Assembly: GCA_044355655.1 (NCBI GenBank)
Contig: JBIKXS010000010.1
Coordinates: forward strand, 18,625 to 82,624
Source: UBA3064 sp023258775
Lineage (GTDB): Bacteria > Pseudomonadota > Gammaproteobacteria > Burkholderiales > Burkholderiaceae_E
Direction: 5' to 3'
Length of the DNA: 64,000 nt
Shown here: positions 1 through 9,400 of the stretch, piece after piece
Layout of the letters: every line of letters begins with the position of its first letter
Numbering within the stretch: position 1 is the first letter of the stretch
Notes under the pieces: generated by a model
Seen by the model: only the letters and a program-made list of their open reading frames with translations
Databases searched by the model: none
What the model was told of the DNA's origin: nothing
Program-made: the position numbers and the translations under genes

Positions 1-990
1 TTGCTGCTTAGAGAGCTTTTGTCCCTGTGCGTCTCTTAAAACTGGAAGATGACAGTAGCGAATCTCGCGATAAGCCAGCAATTGCTGAAGCGCAATATGC
101 CTGGCTGTTGACGATAGCAAGTCGTCTCCGCGAACAACATCGGTGACACCGTCTTTTTCGTCATCGACGACGACAGCCAGGTGATAGCTGCTCTGACCGT
201 TTGCACGAACCACCACGAAGTCACCAATCGACTCAACAAGTCGACTTTTCTGGTGGCCGAATAACCGATCTGAAAACTCAATCGGACTGTCGGGTACGAT
301 GAGTCGCCAGGCACCATCGCCTTCAATGCGCATCGAAGCCCGACAAGTGCCGGGGTAGGGTCGTTCAGCAGGCATGACGGGGCTGAACGCTTTAGCGATC
401 TGCCCCGATGCCTTGCTACCTGCCAGAGTCATTTCGAAGGCTGGAAGTTCGCGAGTACGAAATCCTTGGTCACGACGAACTTGGATTCCAAGCCGATGAG
501 CGTAGGACTCGCCCGTCGAACCTTCCCGGTCGCCGACATAATTTGCCAAACTTTCCTGATCACAGGCCTCGCCCGTTGATCTGCCCTCGTCTTCTAGATT
601 TTTTTTCTTCAACACTTCTTCGATTTGTCGCCTGCTGCAGCGACATCGATAAACAACTCGGTCTCGGATTAGGTTCGATAACGCAGCCTCATACCTCGCC
701 TCACGCCTTGATTGCCAGCCAACAGGCCCATCGTGATTGAGGCCGTGCGCGCGAAGACTTTCAATGATCGATAAGGCGTGGTCACGACGACAGCGATCTT
801 TGTCAACATCCTCGATGCGCAGCAGCCAGCGACCGCCGTGCGCTTTTGCATCGAGCCAACTTGCAAGTGCGGTGCAAAGCGATCCTAAATGTAGGGGGCC
901 CGTCGGTGAGGGTGCAAAACGACCAGTGTAAGAAGGTACGAATCTACTGATGTAATTATTATATCGACTAGCATATTGATCTCCACTCAC
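1..990 (-). CDS. gluQ: Glutamyl-Q tRNA(Asp) synthetase, 3' end outside window
   Basis: GluQ-RS is a GluRS paralogue lacking the anticodon-binding half; it charges glutamate onto queuosine of tRNA-Asp. The reading frame is open from 990 to the window edge. It shows the class I start GRFAPSPTGPLHLGSL near residue 17, then RWLLRIEDVD, a zinc site made of CRCS and a later YPGTC, and KLSKQ (KMSK-type) just before the cut. No in-frame ATG exists upstream of the HIGH-like motif. I chose the GTG at 990, which has GGGGGA upstream and overlaps the stop of the LysR gene (GTGA), so the two are probably co-transcribed. The frame is intact; about 330 codons are visible. Confidence 0.88.
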   Translation of the reverse strand, partial: MSGDQYASRYNNYISRFVPSYTGRFAPSPTGPLHLGSLCTALASWLDAKAHGGRWLLRIEDVDKDRCRRDHALSIIESLRAHGLNHDGPVGWQSRREARYEAALSNLIRDRVVYRCRCSRRQIEEVLKKKNLEDEGRSTGEACDQESLANYVGDREGSTGESYAHRLGIQVRRDQGFRTRELPAFEMTLAGSKASGQIAKAFSPVMPAERPYPGTCRASMRIEGDGAWRLIVPDSPIEFSDRLFGHQKSRLVESIGDFVVVRANGQSSYHLAVVVDDEKDGVTDVVRGDDLLSSTARHIALQQLLAYREIRYCHLPVLRDAQGQKLSKQQ

Positions 991-1964
991 GACGATTTTC
1001 CCCCGAGTAATTTACTGCGTACGCGTGGGGTTTGTAAGCGGCTAAGCCACCATGCCAAAGCTTTGCCCGGGCGGCGCGTTGACCATGCGTAGCGCATGGC
1101 GGTCGCTTGCCTCTGGGGCTTAACGTCCAGCGCAATCAGCGAGCCAGTGATTAAATCCTGTCTCACGTACGGTTCGGGCATCCAGCCAACGCCAAGTCCA
1201 GCGAGTATTGCGGCGCGTTTTTGCGCTGCACTTGCAAGCGTCAGGCGCGCCTGGTGACTCAGAATCCCCCAGTCGCGTCCTAATCGCTGTTGTGCGCTAT
1301 CGGCAACGGCAATCGCTGTTAAGCGATCGAGTTCCAGATGCTCAGCGTTGTTGCCATGATGGCTTGCCGTCTTGGCCAGGGGATGTGTGGACGCCATGCA
1401 GAATATCCATGGTAGTTGCCCTAGCGACCGAACCTCGAATTGTGATCCGTGAATCGAGGGTTGTGAGGTGTCGACAGGCATACCAATGGCAAGCGAAACA
1501 CGACCTTCTGCAAGTGCCTCCCAACTTCCTTCGAGCACTTCATGCCGTACCCTTAATCGGGTGGGAATCTGCATTGATTCAAAATCTTTGATGAGTGCTA
1601 AACAATCCTCGAAACGAAGACTGCCATCGAGTGCAATCGAAAGCTCAGACTCCCAATCCTTTCCCAAGTCCTTGACCTGGGAAAGCATGCGCTCTGTGAG
1701 TTGAAAGATCTGTGTTGAATGTGCAAGTAATACCTTTGTTGCATCGGTGGGCTTCGCAATTCGCCCTCTTCGGTCAAAGAGTAAAACATCGAGCTCTTCT
1801 TCAAGTTTTCGGACGGAGTAACTAAGTGCGGAGGGCACCTTGCCCAATGCTCTCGCAGCCGATGCAAAGCTTCCGCGTCGCGCAATGGTCTCGAGAATTT
1901 GCAATTGCTCTAGGCTGATCGGCGGTGGATGAAGCATACCCGAGGCTTTAATGTTTCTAGACAT
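987..1964 (-). CDS. LysR-family transcriptional regulator
   Basis: A 325-residue LysR-type regulator. An N-terminal winged helix-turn-helix (about residues 16-75; LEQLQILETIARRGSF, then AARALGKVPSALSYSVRKLE) is followed by a substrate-binding effector domain. It is divergent from the pirin and flavodoxin genes, with a dyad of T-N11-A form between them, so it most likely controls that pair. This layout, LysR divergent from a pirin and a quinone-reductase-like gene, is commonly seen in proteobacteria. The inducer cannot be read from sequence. The ATG at 1964 has no clear ribosome binding site; an in-frame ATG at 1937 is an alternative. Confidence 0.9.
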   Translation of the reverse strand: MSRNIKASGMLHPPPISLEQLQILETIARRGSFASAARALGKVPSALSYSVRKLEEELDVLLFDRRGRIAKPTDATKVLLAHSTQIFQLTERMLSQVKDLGKDWESELSIALDGSLRFEDCLALIKDFESMQIPTRLRVRHEVLEGSWEALAEGRVSLAIGMPVDTSQPSIHGSQFEVRSLGQLPWIFCMASTHPLAKTASHHGNNAEHLELDRLTAIAVADSAQQRLGRDWGILSHQARLTLASAAQKRAAILAGLGVGWMPEPYVRQDLITGSLIALDVKPQRQATAMRYAWSTRRPGKALAWWLSRLQTPRVRSKLLGGKSS

Positions 1965-1992
1965 TCGTCAAGCTTAACAAACTCATCAAAAA

Positions 1993-2013
1993 ATTTGAAT
2001 GCTGTCAGCAAAT
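1993..2013. promoter_or_regulatory. Probable LysR operator (T-N11-A dyad)
   Basis: ATTTG and CAAAT form a perfect inverted repeat separated by exactly 11 bases. This is the standard form of a LysR-type binding site. It lies 29 bp before the LysR start and about 62 bp before the pirin start, in the only intergenic space between the divergent genes. I did not find a convincing sigma-70 promoter to go with it. Confidence 0.6.
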
Positions 2014-2075
2014 CAGCGCAGTGCCAAATCTCGTCCTAATGATCACACTTCGTGCTCAAAGCAAGGAGGCTCACT

Positions 2076-2783
2076 ATGCAACAGTTGATTCGACGAGCTC
2101 AAGAGCGCGGCATGGCCGATCATGGCTGGCTAAAGAGCGCACACAGTTTTTCATTTGCCAGTTATCAGGATCCGCAATGGATGCAGTTTGGTCCTTTGAG
2201 GGTGATCAACGAAGACCGTGTCGCCCCCGGTCAAGGCTTCGGCACCCATGGGCATCGCGACATGGAAATTATCAGCTATGTGCTTGATGGTGCACTTGCG
2301 CATCGAGATAATATGGGTAACGGTTCGGTCATTCAGCCTGGTGATGTGCAGCGAATGAGTGCTGGCACGGGCGTGATGCACTCGGAGTTCAACCATCAAC
2401 AAACTGACTGGACTCATTTTCTGCAAATATGGATTATTCCTGATCGATCAGGGCATCAGCCTTCTTACGAGCAAAAGCATTTCCCAATCGATCGGCGCCG
2501 CGGCCGCCTGGCACTGATTGTCTCGCCCGATGGTGCTGAGGATTCGTTGACATTGCATCAACAGGCGCGCATCTATGCGGGCTGTTTTACCGACTCGGAG
2601 CAGTCTTCACTTCATGTGGCAAACGATCGCGGACTTTGGGTTCAGTTAGCCCGGGGGTCGGCGTTTGTGAATGGTCAGGCGCTTGAAGCTGGTGATGGGT
2701 TTGCTTTAACGGATATATCGATCTTAACGATAGACCAAGCGAAAGACGCTGAGGTCTTGGTGTTTGACCTTCCCTTGAACTAG
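2076..2783 (+). CDS. Pirin family protein
   Basis: A 235-residue bicupin of the pirin family. The N-terminal cupin carries the metal ligands: THGHRDME supplies two histidines and GVMHSEFN a histidine and a glutamate. Some bacterial pirins have quercetinase activity, others bind regulatory partners; the sequence does not tell which applies here. The ATG at 2076 is preceded by AAGGAGG with ideal spacing; a GTG eight codons upstream is less likely. It sits 10 bp before the flavodoxin-like gene and divergent from the LysR regulator, which suggests a small redox or electrophile-stress operon. Confidence 0.88.
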   Translation: MQQLIRRAQERGMADHGWLKSAHSFSFASYQDPQWMQFGPLRVINEDRVAPGQGFGTHGHRDMEIISYVLDGALAHRDNMGNGSVIQPGDVQRMSAGTGVMHSEFNHQQTDWTHFLQIWIIPDRSGHQPSYEQKHFPIDRRRGRLALIVSPDGAEDSLTLHQQARIYAGCFTDSEQSSLHVANDRGLWVQLARGSAFVNGQALEAGDGFALTDISILTIDQAKDAEVLVFDLPLN

Positions 2784-2793
2784 GAGAGTTGTT

Positions 2794-3345
2794 ATGAGTG
2801 CAATTGATGTTGCCGTGGCTTATCACTCGGGCTATGGCCATACTGCCAAGGTCGCCGAGGCGGTCGTACACGGTGTGAAGCTGGCAGGCAAAAGTGTGGT
2901 GTTAATCGATGTATCCAAGATCACTGAGGAGCAATGGCTCGAACTCGATGCAGCCAAGGCAATCGTTTTTGGGGCGCCAACTTACATGGGGGGCGCATCA
3001 GCACAGTTCAAGCAGTTTGCTGATACCAGTTCCAAACGTTGGTTCACTCAAGCCTGGAAGGATAAGTATGCAGGTGGTTTTACCTGTTCGCTTTCAATGA
3101 GTGGTGATAAGTACGCAACCCTCATGTCCTTTGTGACCTTGGCCATGCAACACTCAATGGTTTGGATTGGTACTGGGATGATGCCTGCGGCGACCCCTGG
3201 TGCGCCAGATCAAATGAATCGCATTGGCTCTTCGATTGGTGTGATGGCGCAAGCCGATAATGTGCCCGCTGATCAAAGTCCGCCAAAGGGCGATCTTGAT
3301 ACCGCGATTGCCTACGGCGAGCGAATCGCACGCTGGATTGCTTGA
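2794..3345 (+). CDS. Flavodoxin-fold NAD(P)H-dependent oxidoreductase (WrbA-like)
   Basis: A 183-residue flavodoxin-like protein. The N-terminal FMN phosphate loop reads YHSGYGHTAKVAEAV, and FGAPTYMGG matches the second FMN loop of the WrbA/NADPH-dependent FMN reductase family. It probably reduces quinones by two electrons using FMN, in the cytoplasm. It is 10 bp downstream of pirin (AGGAG-type ribosome binding site) and likely shares its LysR control. The last 34 bases overlap the end of the convergent HAD phosphatase gene. Confidence 0.85.
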   Translation: MSAIDVAVAYHSGYGHTAKVAEAVVHGVKLAGKSVVLIDVSKITEEQWLELDAAKAIVFGAPTYMGGASAQFKQFADTSSKRWFTQAWKDKYAGGFTCSLSMSGDKYATLMSFVTLAMQHSMVWIGTGMMPAATPGAPDQMNRIGSSIGVMAQADNVPADQSPPKGDLDTAIAYGERIARWIA

Positions 3346-4145
3346 GCCCAGGCCTCAAAGCCTGCTGATGCCTTGGCGCTCGAAAAGCGCTTGGGCATTT
3401 GCTCAACATGGCCTTGAAAATGCTCGGGGCCTTGGACCGCAACATGGTGGGGGAAATTGGCAAACATGCTCTCATCATTGGGTGCATCACCGACGAAAAA
3501 CCAGCTCGATTGCGCGCGATGGCGGTCGTGGTCAAATAGTTTTTTGAGCAAATTGAGACTGCTGCTTCCCTTGTCGAATTCTCCAGCCCAAGCGTTGATA
3601 TGGACATTGCTGGCTCGCGCACGATAGCCCTGCTTTTGACATTGGTCGATGAATCGCGTCACGACATCCCAAGGAGCCTTAACCTGTTCGTTCCAGTCAA
3701 TAGCGACATCAACAAGTCGCTGACCCTGATCACTGGCCCAGCAAAGCGGGGGGTAGTGGGGCATCCATTGTTCTGCAAGGCTCACCAAGTCCTTGCGTGC
3801 TGAAATGTCGCCGAAGTATTGCACTTCGAACTGAAATGCTTGCCGATCGAGTTGATCTGCGGTGACGAGATCTCCTGATGGGTTCACGCGCCACATGGCC
3901 AGCCCACCGCTTTCTGCAATGACGGCATCGATGGGCCAGTGGTGCAACATCATATGACCCCATGCTGCCGAGCGCCCTGTAACGGGTATGAGTTTTAGAC
4001 CGCTATGATGAAGCGACCAAAGCGCTTCATAGGTTGATGCTCTTAATTGCCCATGCTGGGTAAGCGTGCCATCCACGTCGGTGAGCAAGCCGTAAAGACG
4101 GCTTGGGATAACTTCTTCGCTTGCCTCCGTCGTATCGCAGCCCAC
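3312..4145 (-). CDS. HAD-superfamily (class IIB-type) phosphatase
   Basis: A 277-residue haloacid-dehalogenase-fold hydrolase. Motif I is LTDVDGTLT (about residues 20-28, nucleophile Asp in DVD), motif II is PVTGRS, and motif IV is FVGDAPNDESMF. The large central cap fits the IIB subclass that includes sucrose-, trehalose- and mannosyl-phosphoglycerate phosphatases. The substrate is not known. Translation starts at a GTG three bases after the stop of the DMT transporter gene, so the pair is one operon. The 3' end overlaps the convergent flavodoxin gene by 34 bp. Confidence 0.82.
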   Translation of the reverse strand: MGCDTTEASEEVIPSRLYGLLTDVDGTLTQHGQLRASTYEALWSLHHSGLKLIPVTGRSAAWGHMMLHHWPIDAVIAESGGLAMWRVNPSGDLVTADQLDRQAFQFEVQYFGDISARKDLVSLAEQWMPHYPPLCWASDQGQRLVDVAIDWNEQVKAPWDVVTRFIDQCQKQGYRARASNVHINAWAGEFDKGSSSLNLLKKLFDHDRHRAQSSWFFVGDAPNDESMFANFPHHVAVQGPEHFQGHVEQMPKRFSSAKASAGFEAWAQAIQRAIRSP

Positions 4146-4148
4146 GAC

Positions 4149-5039
4149 TTACTTCCACCGATCCCGCAAGGCGTTTACGGCAAGACCGCCAATGACGAGC
4201 AAGCCGCCTTGCACAGTTGTCGCAGGCATTTTTTCATCGGCGCCCAGCCAGGCCCAAATCGGCCCAAGCACAACTTCGAGAAGACAAATCAGGGCAATTT
4301 CATGCGGTGGCAAAAAGCGTGCGACCCAGACAAGCAGTGCGCAAGGAATGGCCAGTTGAACAATGCCTAAAAGCGCTAACCAGGCGAGGTCGTTGTGACT
4401 TGCTTCAAAGGGCATTGCCCAGGGAAGGGTTACAGCGCAGGACATCAAAGCGCCCACTAAAACCGCCGGAATCAAATCAACTTGAGCTCGCTGGGCACGT
4501 AGGACCACCAGGTTGGCTGCCGAAGCAAGGGGTACGCCCGCGGCTATTAACATACCTTCGAGACCTTCAGTTGAAATGCCTTCGCGCACCATCCACCAGA
4601 CCCCAATACCCGCCACGGCGATGGCAAACCAGGTTGACTTCTCAATCGCTGACTTTAAGAAGAGCCTCGCCATCAAGGCAGCAAGCAATGGTGCAAGGCT
4701 CATCACAACCACGGTGTTGGCCACGCTTGTACGAGTAAGGGCAATCATGAAGCAAGTGAACATCACCGCCCACATGGCGCCAGAAAAAAGACCCCAGCGG
4801 CCAATTGCCCAGAGCATTTGAAAGGCCTTACTGCGCCAATGCCAGACAATCCCCACACTCATGGCGAGTAAACAGAATAGACTTCGCCAAAAGGTGACTT
4901 CCACGCTTTGAGCTTGTTCGAGTTGCCGACTCACCAGTCCGGCAATCGACCACATCAAGGTGCAAACAACCAGTAGCGCGATTGCCTGGCCATGGCTTGG
5001 TTGAAAGCCCTTGGCACTGATTGTTCCGTTTTCACTCAT
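4149..5039 (-). CDS. DMT superfamily permease (EamA type)
   Basis: A membrane protein of 296 residues with about ten hydrophobic helices arranged as two EamA repeats (first repeat from about residue 17, second from about 150 with GMLIAAGVPLASAANLVVL). Members of this family export amino acids, nucleosides or drugs; the substrate here is not predictable. I chose the ATG at 5039 (MSENGTIS). A GTG eight codons upstream is possible but would push into the short divergent promoter region. It is tightly coupled to the HAD phosphatase downstream. Confidence 0.82.
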   Translation of the reverse strand: MSENGTISAKGFQPSHGQAIALLVVCTLMWSIAGLVSRQLEQAQSVEVTFWRSLFCLLAMSVGIVWHWRSKAFQMLWAIGRWGLFSGAMWAVMFTCFMIALTRTSVANTVVVMSLAPLLAALMARLFLKSAIEKSTWFAIAVAGIGVWWMVREGISTEGLEGMLIAAGVPLASAANLVVLRAQRAQVDLIPAVLVGALMSCAVTLPWAMPFEASHNDLAWLALLGIVQLAIPCALLVWVARFLPPHEIALICLLEVVLGPIWAWLGADEKMPATTVQGGLLVIGGLAVNALRDRWK

Positions 5040-5064
5040 TGGTATTCGCAGCCTCACGCACAAG

Positions 5065-5080
5065 TTTGGACAATGCCAAA
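5065..5080. promoter_or_regulatory. Inverted repeat between divergent genes
   Basis: TTTGG-N6-CCAAA, a perfect 5-bp dyad, lies in the 66-bp gap between the DMT permease and the first aminotransferase. It could be an operator for either gene. It is short enough to arise by chance, so this is only a candidate. Confidence 0.3.
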
Positions 5081-5105
5081 GTAATTACTCCGGAGAATGA
5101 CCGTC

Positions 5106-6428
5106 ATGAATGCACCCACAGATTTAAAGAAACCAGCGTATTGGATGCCCTTTACCAACACCCGCCAATACGCGCAAGCGCCCAAACAGGTTGTTCGGGC
5201 AGAAGGTATGTACTTCGTCACCGAAGATGGGCGCAAGGTCATCGATGGACTTGCAACCCTGTGGTGCACCAATGCGGGTCATTGTCATCCGCGCATTGTA
5301 GAGGCCATGCGCGCGCAGATCGGCGAGCTGGATTTCTGTTCCTCGTTTTCGATGGGCCACCCGAAGGCCTTTATGGCGGCTGAGCGTATTGCAGAAATTG
5401 CGCCTGAGGGCATGACCCAGGTGTTTTTCACTAACTCAGGTTCAGAGGCTGTGGATACTGCCCTGAAGATCGCGCTTGCCTACCACCGTGTAAATGGCCA
5501 GGCAACCCGGACCCGTTTTGTGGGCCGTGAACGGGGCTACCATGGTGTGAACTTTGGGGGTCTATCGGTTTCTGGGATTGGCAATAATCGAAAGGCCTTT
5601 GCTGCAGGCCTCTTGCCCCAGGTTGATCATTTGCGCCACACCGTGTTGAAAGAAAATGCGTTTAGCCGGGGCATGCCGGCGCAGGGTGCGTCGCTCGCTG
5701 ATGAACTTGAAGAGCGCATAGTGTACAGACATGGCGCTGAGAATATCGCCGCTGTCATCGTCGAACCGGTGAGTGGGGCAGGTGGCGTCTTGGTGCCGCC
5801 TCAGGGTTATCTGCAGCGTCTGCGTGAGCTAACTCGAAAATACGGGATCTTATTGATTTTTGACGAGGTGATTACAGGTTTTGGACGCATGGGTACGCCT
5901 TTTGCCAGTCAATACTTCGGGGTCACGCCCGATTTGATTACTTTTGCAAAAGGGGTCACCTCGGCAGCCGTACCGCTCGGTGGTGTGTTGGTCTCGAGCG
6001 CGATTTACGACGCGTTCCGCGAAAAGTCAGCACCTGGTATCGAGTTATTCCACGGCTATACCTACTCGGGTCATCCTCTGGCAAGCGCTGCTGCATGTGC
6101 TGCGATTGATCTATATCAGCACGGGGGTCTAATTGCTAATGCAGCCAAACTAGCACCAACATTGGAGGCGGGTCTTCATGGCCTTAAGGATAAGCCTCAT
6201 GTGATTGATGTGCGCAATCTGCAATTTATCGGCGCCATCGAACTTGCTGCTCGAGAAGGCGCGCCTGGCGCTCGTGCGACCGAGGTCTACAGCCGTTGCT
6301 GGGAAAAGGGCGTTTTTGTGCGACCCATCGGGGACTCGATTGCGGTCTGCCCGCCACTCATTGCCGAGGAGACCCATCTGAAGACGATTTTTGAAGTACT
6401 TGATGAGGTTCTTTCTGATCTGAACTGA
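5106..6428 (+). CDS. Class III omega-aminotransferase (beta-alanine:pyruvate type)
   Basis: A PLP enzyme of 440 residues that probably moves the terminal amino group of beta-alanine or a similar omega-amino acid to pyruvate. It shows WMPFTNTRQ at the N-terminus, FFTNSGSEAVDTALKIA, GRERGYHGVNFGG, the LIFDEVITGFGR aspartate site, and the Schiff-base lysine in TFAKGV near residue 282. The ATG at 5106 sits 10 bases after GGAG; the ATG at 5097 is only one base from it. A second paralogue lies at 59112-60476 next to mmsA. This copy has no semialdehyde dehydrogenase beside it, so its physiological substrate is less certain. Confidence 0.88.
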   Translation: MNAPTDLKKPAYWMPFTNTRQYAQAPKQVVRAEGMYFVTEDGRKVIDGLATLWCTNAGHCHPRIVEAMRAQIGELDFCSSFSMGHPKAFMAAERIAEIAPEGMTQVFFTNSGSEAVDTALKIALAYHRVNGQATRTRFVGRERGYHGVNFGGLSVSGIGNNRKAFAAGLLPQVDHLRHTVLKENAFSRGMPAQGASLADELEERIVYRHGAENIAAVIVEPVSGAGGVLVPPQGYLQRLRELTRKYGILLIFDEVITGFGRMGTPFASQYFGVTPDLITFAKGVTSAAVPLGGVLVSSAIYDAFREKSAPGIELFHGYTYSGHPLASAAACAAIDLYQHGGLIANAAKLAPTLEAGLHGLKDKPHVIDVRNLQFIGAIELAAREGAPGARATEVYSRCWEKGVFVRPIGDSIAVCPPLIAEETHLKTIFEVLDEVLSDLN

Positions 6429-6455
6429 GTCTTGAAGCCGGGGTAAAATTCGCAT

Positions 6456-9400
6456 ATGGATGCACCCGGTTTCGTTCATCTTCGGGTTCACACCGAATAC
6501 TCGATCAGCGACTCGATCGTTCGTATCGACGCGTTGGTGGAGGCTGCGCTTGCCGATCACCAACCAGCGGTCGCAGTTACCGACCTTGCCAATTTGTTTG
6601 GCTGGGTCAAGTTTTACAAAGCGGCAAGAGCAAAGGGTATTCAGCCGATTTGCGGTGCGGATTTGTGGATTAGCAACGAGACTGACCGAGAACGGCCCTT
6701 TCGCCTATTGGTGCTGGTTGAAAATCAGCAGGGTTATTTGTCACTTTGCCGTCTGCTTTCGCGCGCATGGCTCGAAAACGAGCATCGAGGCCGCGGAGAA
6801 ATCAAGAAATCTTGGTTTGCCGAACGCGACGGGCAGGGGCAACGCTACAGTCATGGTTTGATTGCCCTATCGGGCGGTGTCGAAGGCGAAATCGGTCAAG
6901 CCTTGCTTGCGGGTCGGAGTCAGCAGGCCAAGGAACTGGCGAAATCCTGGGCGACACTTTTTGACGAAAATAGTTTTTTCCTTGAAGTCTGGCGACGCGA
7001 CGATGACGCTGATGAGAAGTTCGTCCGCGACAGTGCCCACTTAGCGCTAGCCCTTGACTTGCCTTTGGTGGCAACGCATCCAGTGCAATTTATTGAACGC
7101 GATGCTTACAGGGCCCACGAGGCAAGGGTTTGTATCGCAGAAGGTGAAATGCTTGCCAATCCACGCAGGCCGCGTCACTTCAGCGAATCGCAATACTTTT
7201 TAACGCAGTCGGAGATGCAGCAGCGTTTCGCTGATTTACCCGCTGCACTTGCGAATGCGGTGACGATTGCTCAGCGTTGCTGCTTCAACATGACGCTCGG
7301 CAAGGCTTATCTGCCCGACTTTCCAACACCAAGCGGCTATACGATCGACGATTTCATGCGCGAGCAGGCCGCTCACGGCCTAGAGGATCGTCTAAAGCAA
7401 TGTTTTCCCGACGAAGGCGAGCGCAATACCCATCGCCCCTCATATCAGGAGCGATTGCTTTATGAATGTGACACCATTGTTCAAATGGGTTTTTCTGGTT
7501 ATTTCTTAATCGTTGCAGATTTTATTAATTGGGCTAAAGCTCATCAGGTTCCTGTTGGACCTGGGCGCGGTTCGGGTGCGGGCTCACTGGTCGCTTTTGC
7601 GCTTGGTATCACTGATTTGGATCCGATTCCTTATGCCTTACTTTTTGAACGTTTTCTGAATCCCGAACGGGTGTCGATGCCTGATTTTGATATTGATTTT
7701 TGTCAGGACAAACGTTCATTGGTGATCGATTATGTGCGCAAACGCTACGGCAGTGATGCTGTTTCTCAGATCGCAACCTTTGGCACCATGGCATCGAAGG
7801 CGGTGATCAGAGACGTCGGGCGAGTCCTGGATATTGGCTACACTTTTTGTGACCAATTATCAAAACTAATACCAGTCGTTCAGAATAAGCCCTTATCGCT
7901 TGCAAGGGCTAAAGAGGCCGAACCGCTACTTAAACAGCGCGAGCAGGAAGAAGATGAGGTACGTGAAATTCTCGCGCTTGCCGAGCCTCTCGAAGACATC
8001 ACCCGCAATGTTGGTATGCATGCAGGCGGCGTTTTGATCGCACCAGGCCATCTTACTGACTTCTGTCCCCTATACCGTCAGCCCGGCGATGAATCCGCAG
8101 TAATCAGTCAATTCGACAAGGATGATGTTGAAGCGGTTGGTTTGGTGAAGTTTGACTTTTTGGGTCTGCGCAACCTCACCATTATTGAAACCGCTATCGA
8201 ATACATCAGGCGGCGTCATCCTGAATTTCAACTCGAGCAGGCGACTAAGGGCTTTAGCGATCCACAAGCTTATCAAGTACTCAAGCAAGCCAACACCACA
8301 GCGATTTTCCAATTGGAAAGCGAAGGGATGAAGAAACTTTTGAAAAAGCTTGAACCCGATCGATTTGAGGACATCATTGCGGTCTTAGCGCTTTATCGCC
8401 CTGGCCCTTTAGGTTCTGGCATGGTCGATGACTTTATCTTGCGAAAAAAAGGTGTTCAAAGCATTGATTATTTTCATCCCGATTTAAAAGCCTGTCTTGA
8501 ACCCACTTACGGGGTGATTGTTTATCAAGAGCAGGTCATGCAGATTGCACAAATTATCGGCGGTTACACCTTAGGCGGCGCTGACCTTTTGCGCCGCGCG
8601 ATGGGAAAGAAAAAGCCCGAAGAGATGGCGCAGCACCGCGATATATTTGTTAAAGGTGCCATCACCAAGGGCTATGCACTGGAACTCGCCAATAAGCTTT
8701 TTGATTTGATGGCAATGTTTGCCGAGTACGGTTTTAATAAATCGCACACTGCTGCTTATGCGGTTGTCACTTATCAGACGGCTTGGCTAAAGGCTCACTA
8801 TCCTGCCGAGTTCATGGCAGCCACGCTTTCTTCCGATATGGACGATACCGATAAGGTTCAATTATTTGTATCTGATACAAAGCATAACGGTGTTCAATTG
8901 CTTGCCCCTGACGTCCATGCATCGGCATGGCGTTTTGAGCCTGTGTATGAGGCGGGAAAGGCTGCGATTCGCTATGGACTTGGCGCGGTAAAGGGTGCAG
9001 GTGAGGCAGCAGTCAAGCATTTGCTTGCGGCGCGCAGCCAGGGTCGCTTTAAGCATTTATTCGATTTATGCAAGCGGGTAGACAGGCGTATTGTGAATCG
9101 TCGCACACTCGAAGCCATGATCCGTGCCGGAGCGCTTGATGAGATTGAACATGATCGCGCTCGCGCGCTTGCCTCAGTAGGTCTGGCGATGGATGAGGCC
9201 GAAAAATCACTGGCAAGCCTCGGGCAAGAAAGCCTGTTCGGCGAGGTCTTTGGGCAGGACGCCGATGCAGACACCGAGTCTCACTACCTTAAGGTACCTG
9301 CATGGAGCGAACGGCAAAGGCTTCAGGAAGAGAAGCTGGCACTGGGTTTCTTTTTATCGGGTCACCTGTTTCATGCCTATGCCAGCGAAGTGCGTCGCTT

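Noticed and set aside
408..740. Plus-strand 110-codon open frame
   Set aside because: It lies opposite the conserved gluQ frame, has no recognisable domain, and is a shadow of that gene.
6421..6455. dnaE promoter with TAAAAT as -10
   Set aside because: No -35 element at a proper distance and only 27 bp separate it from the aminotransferase gene.
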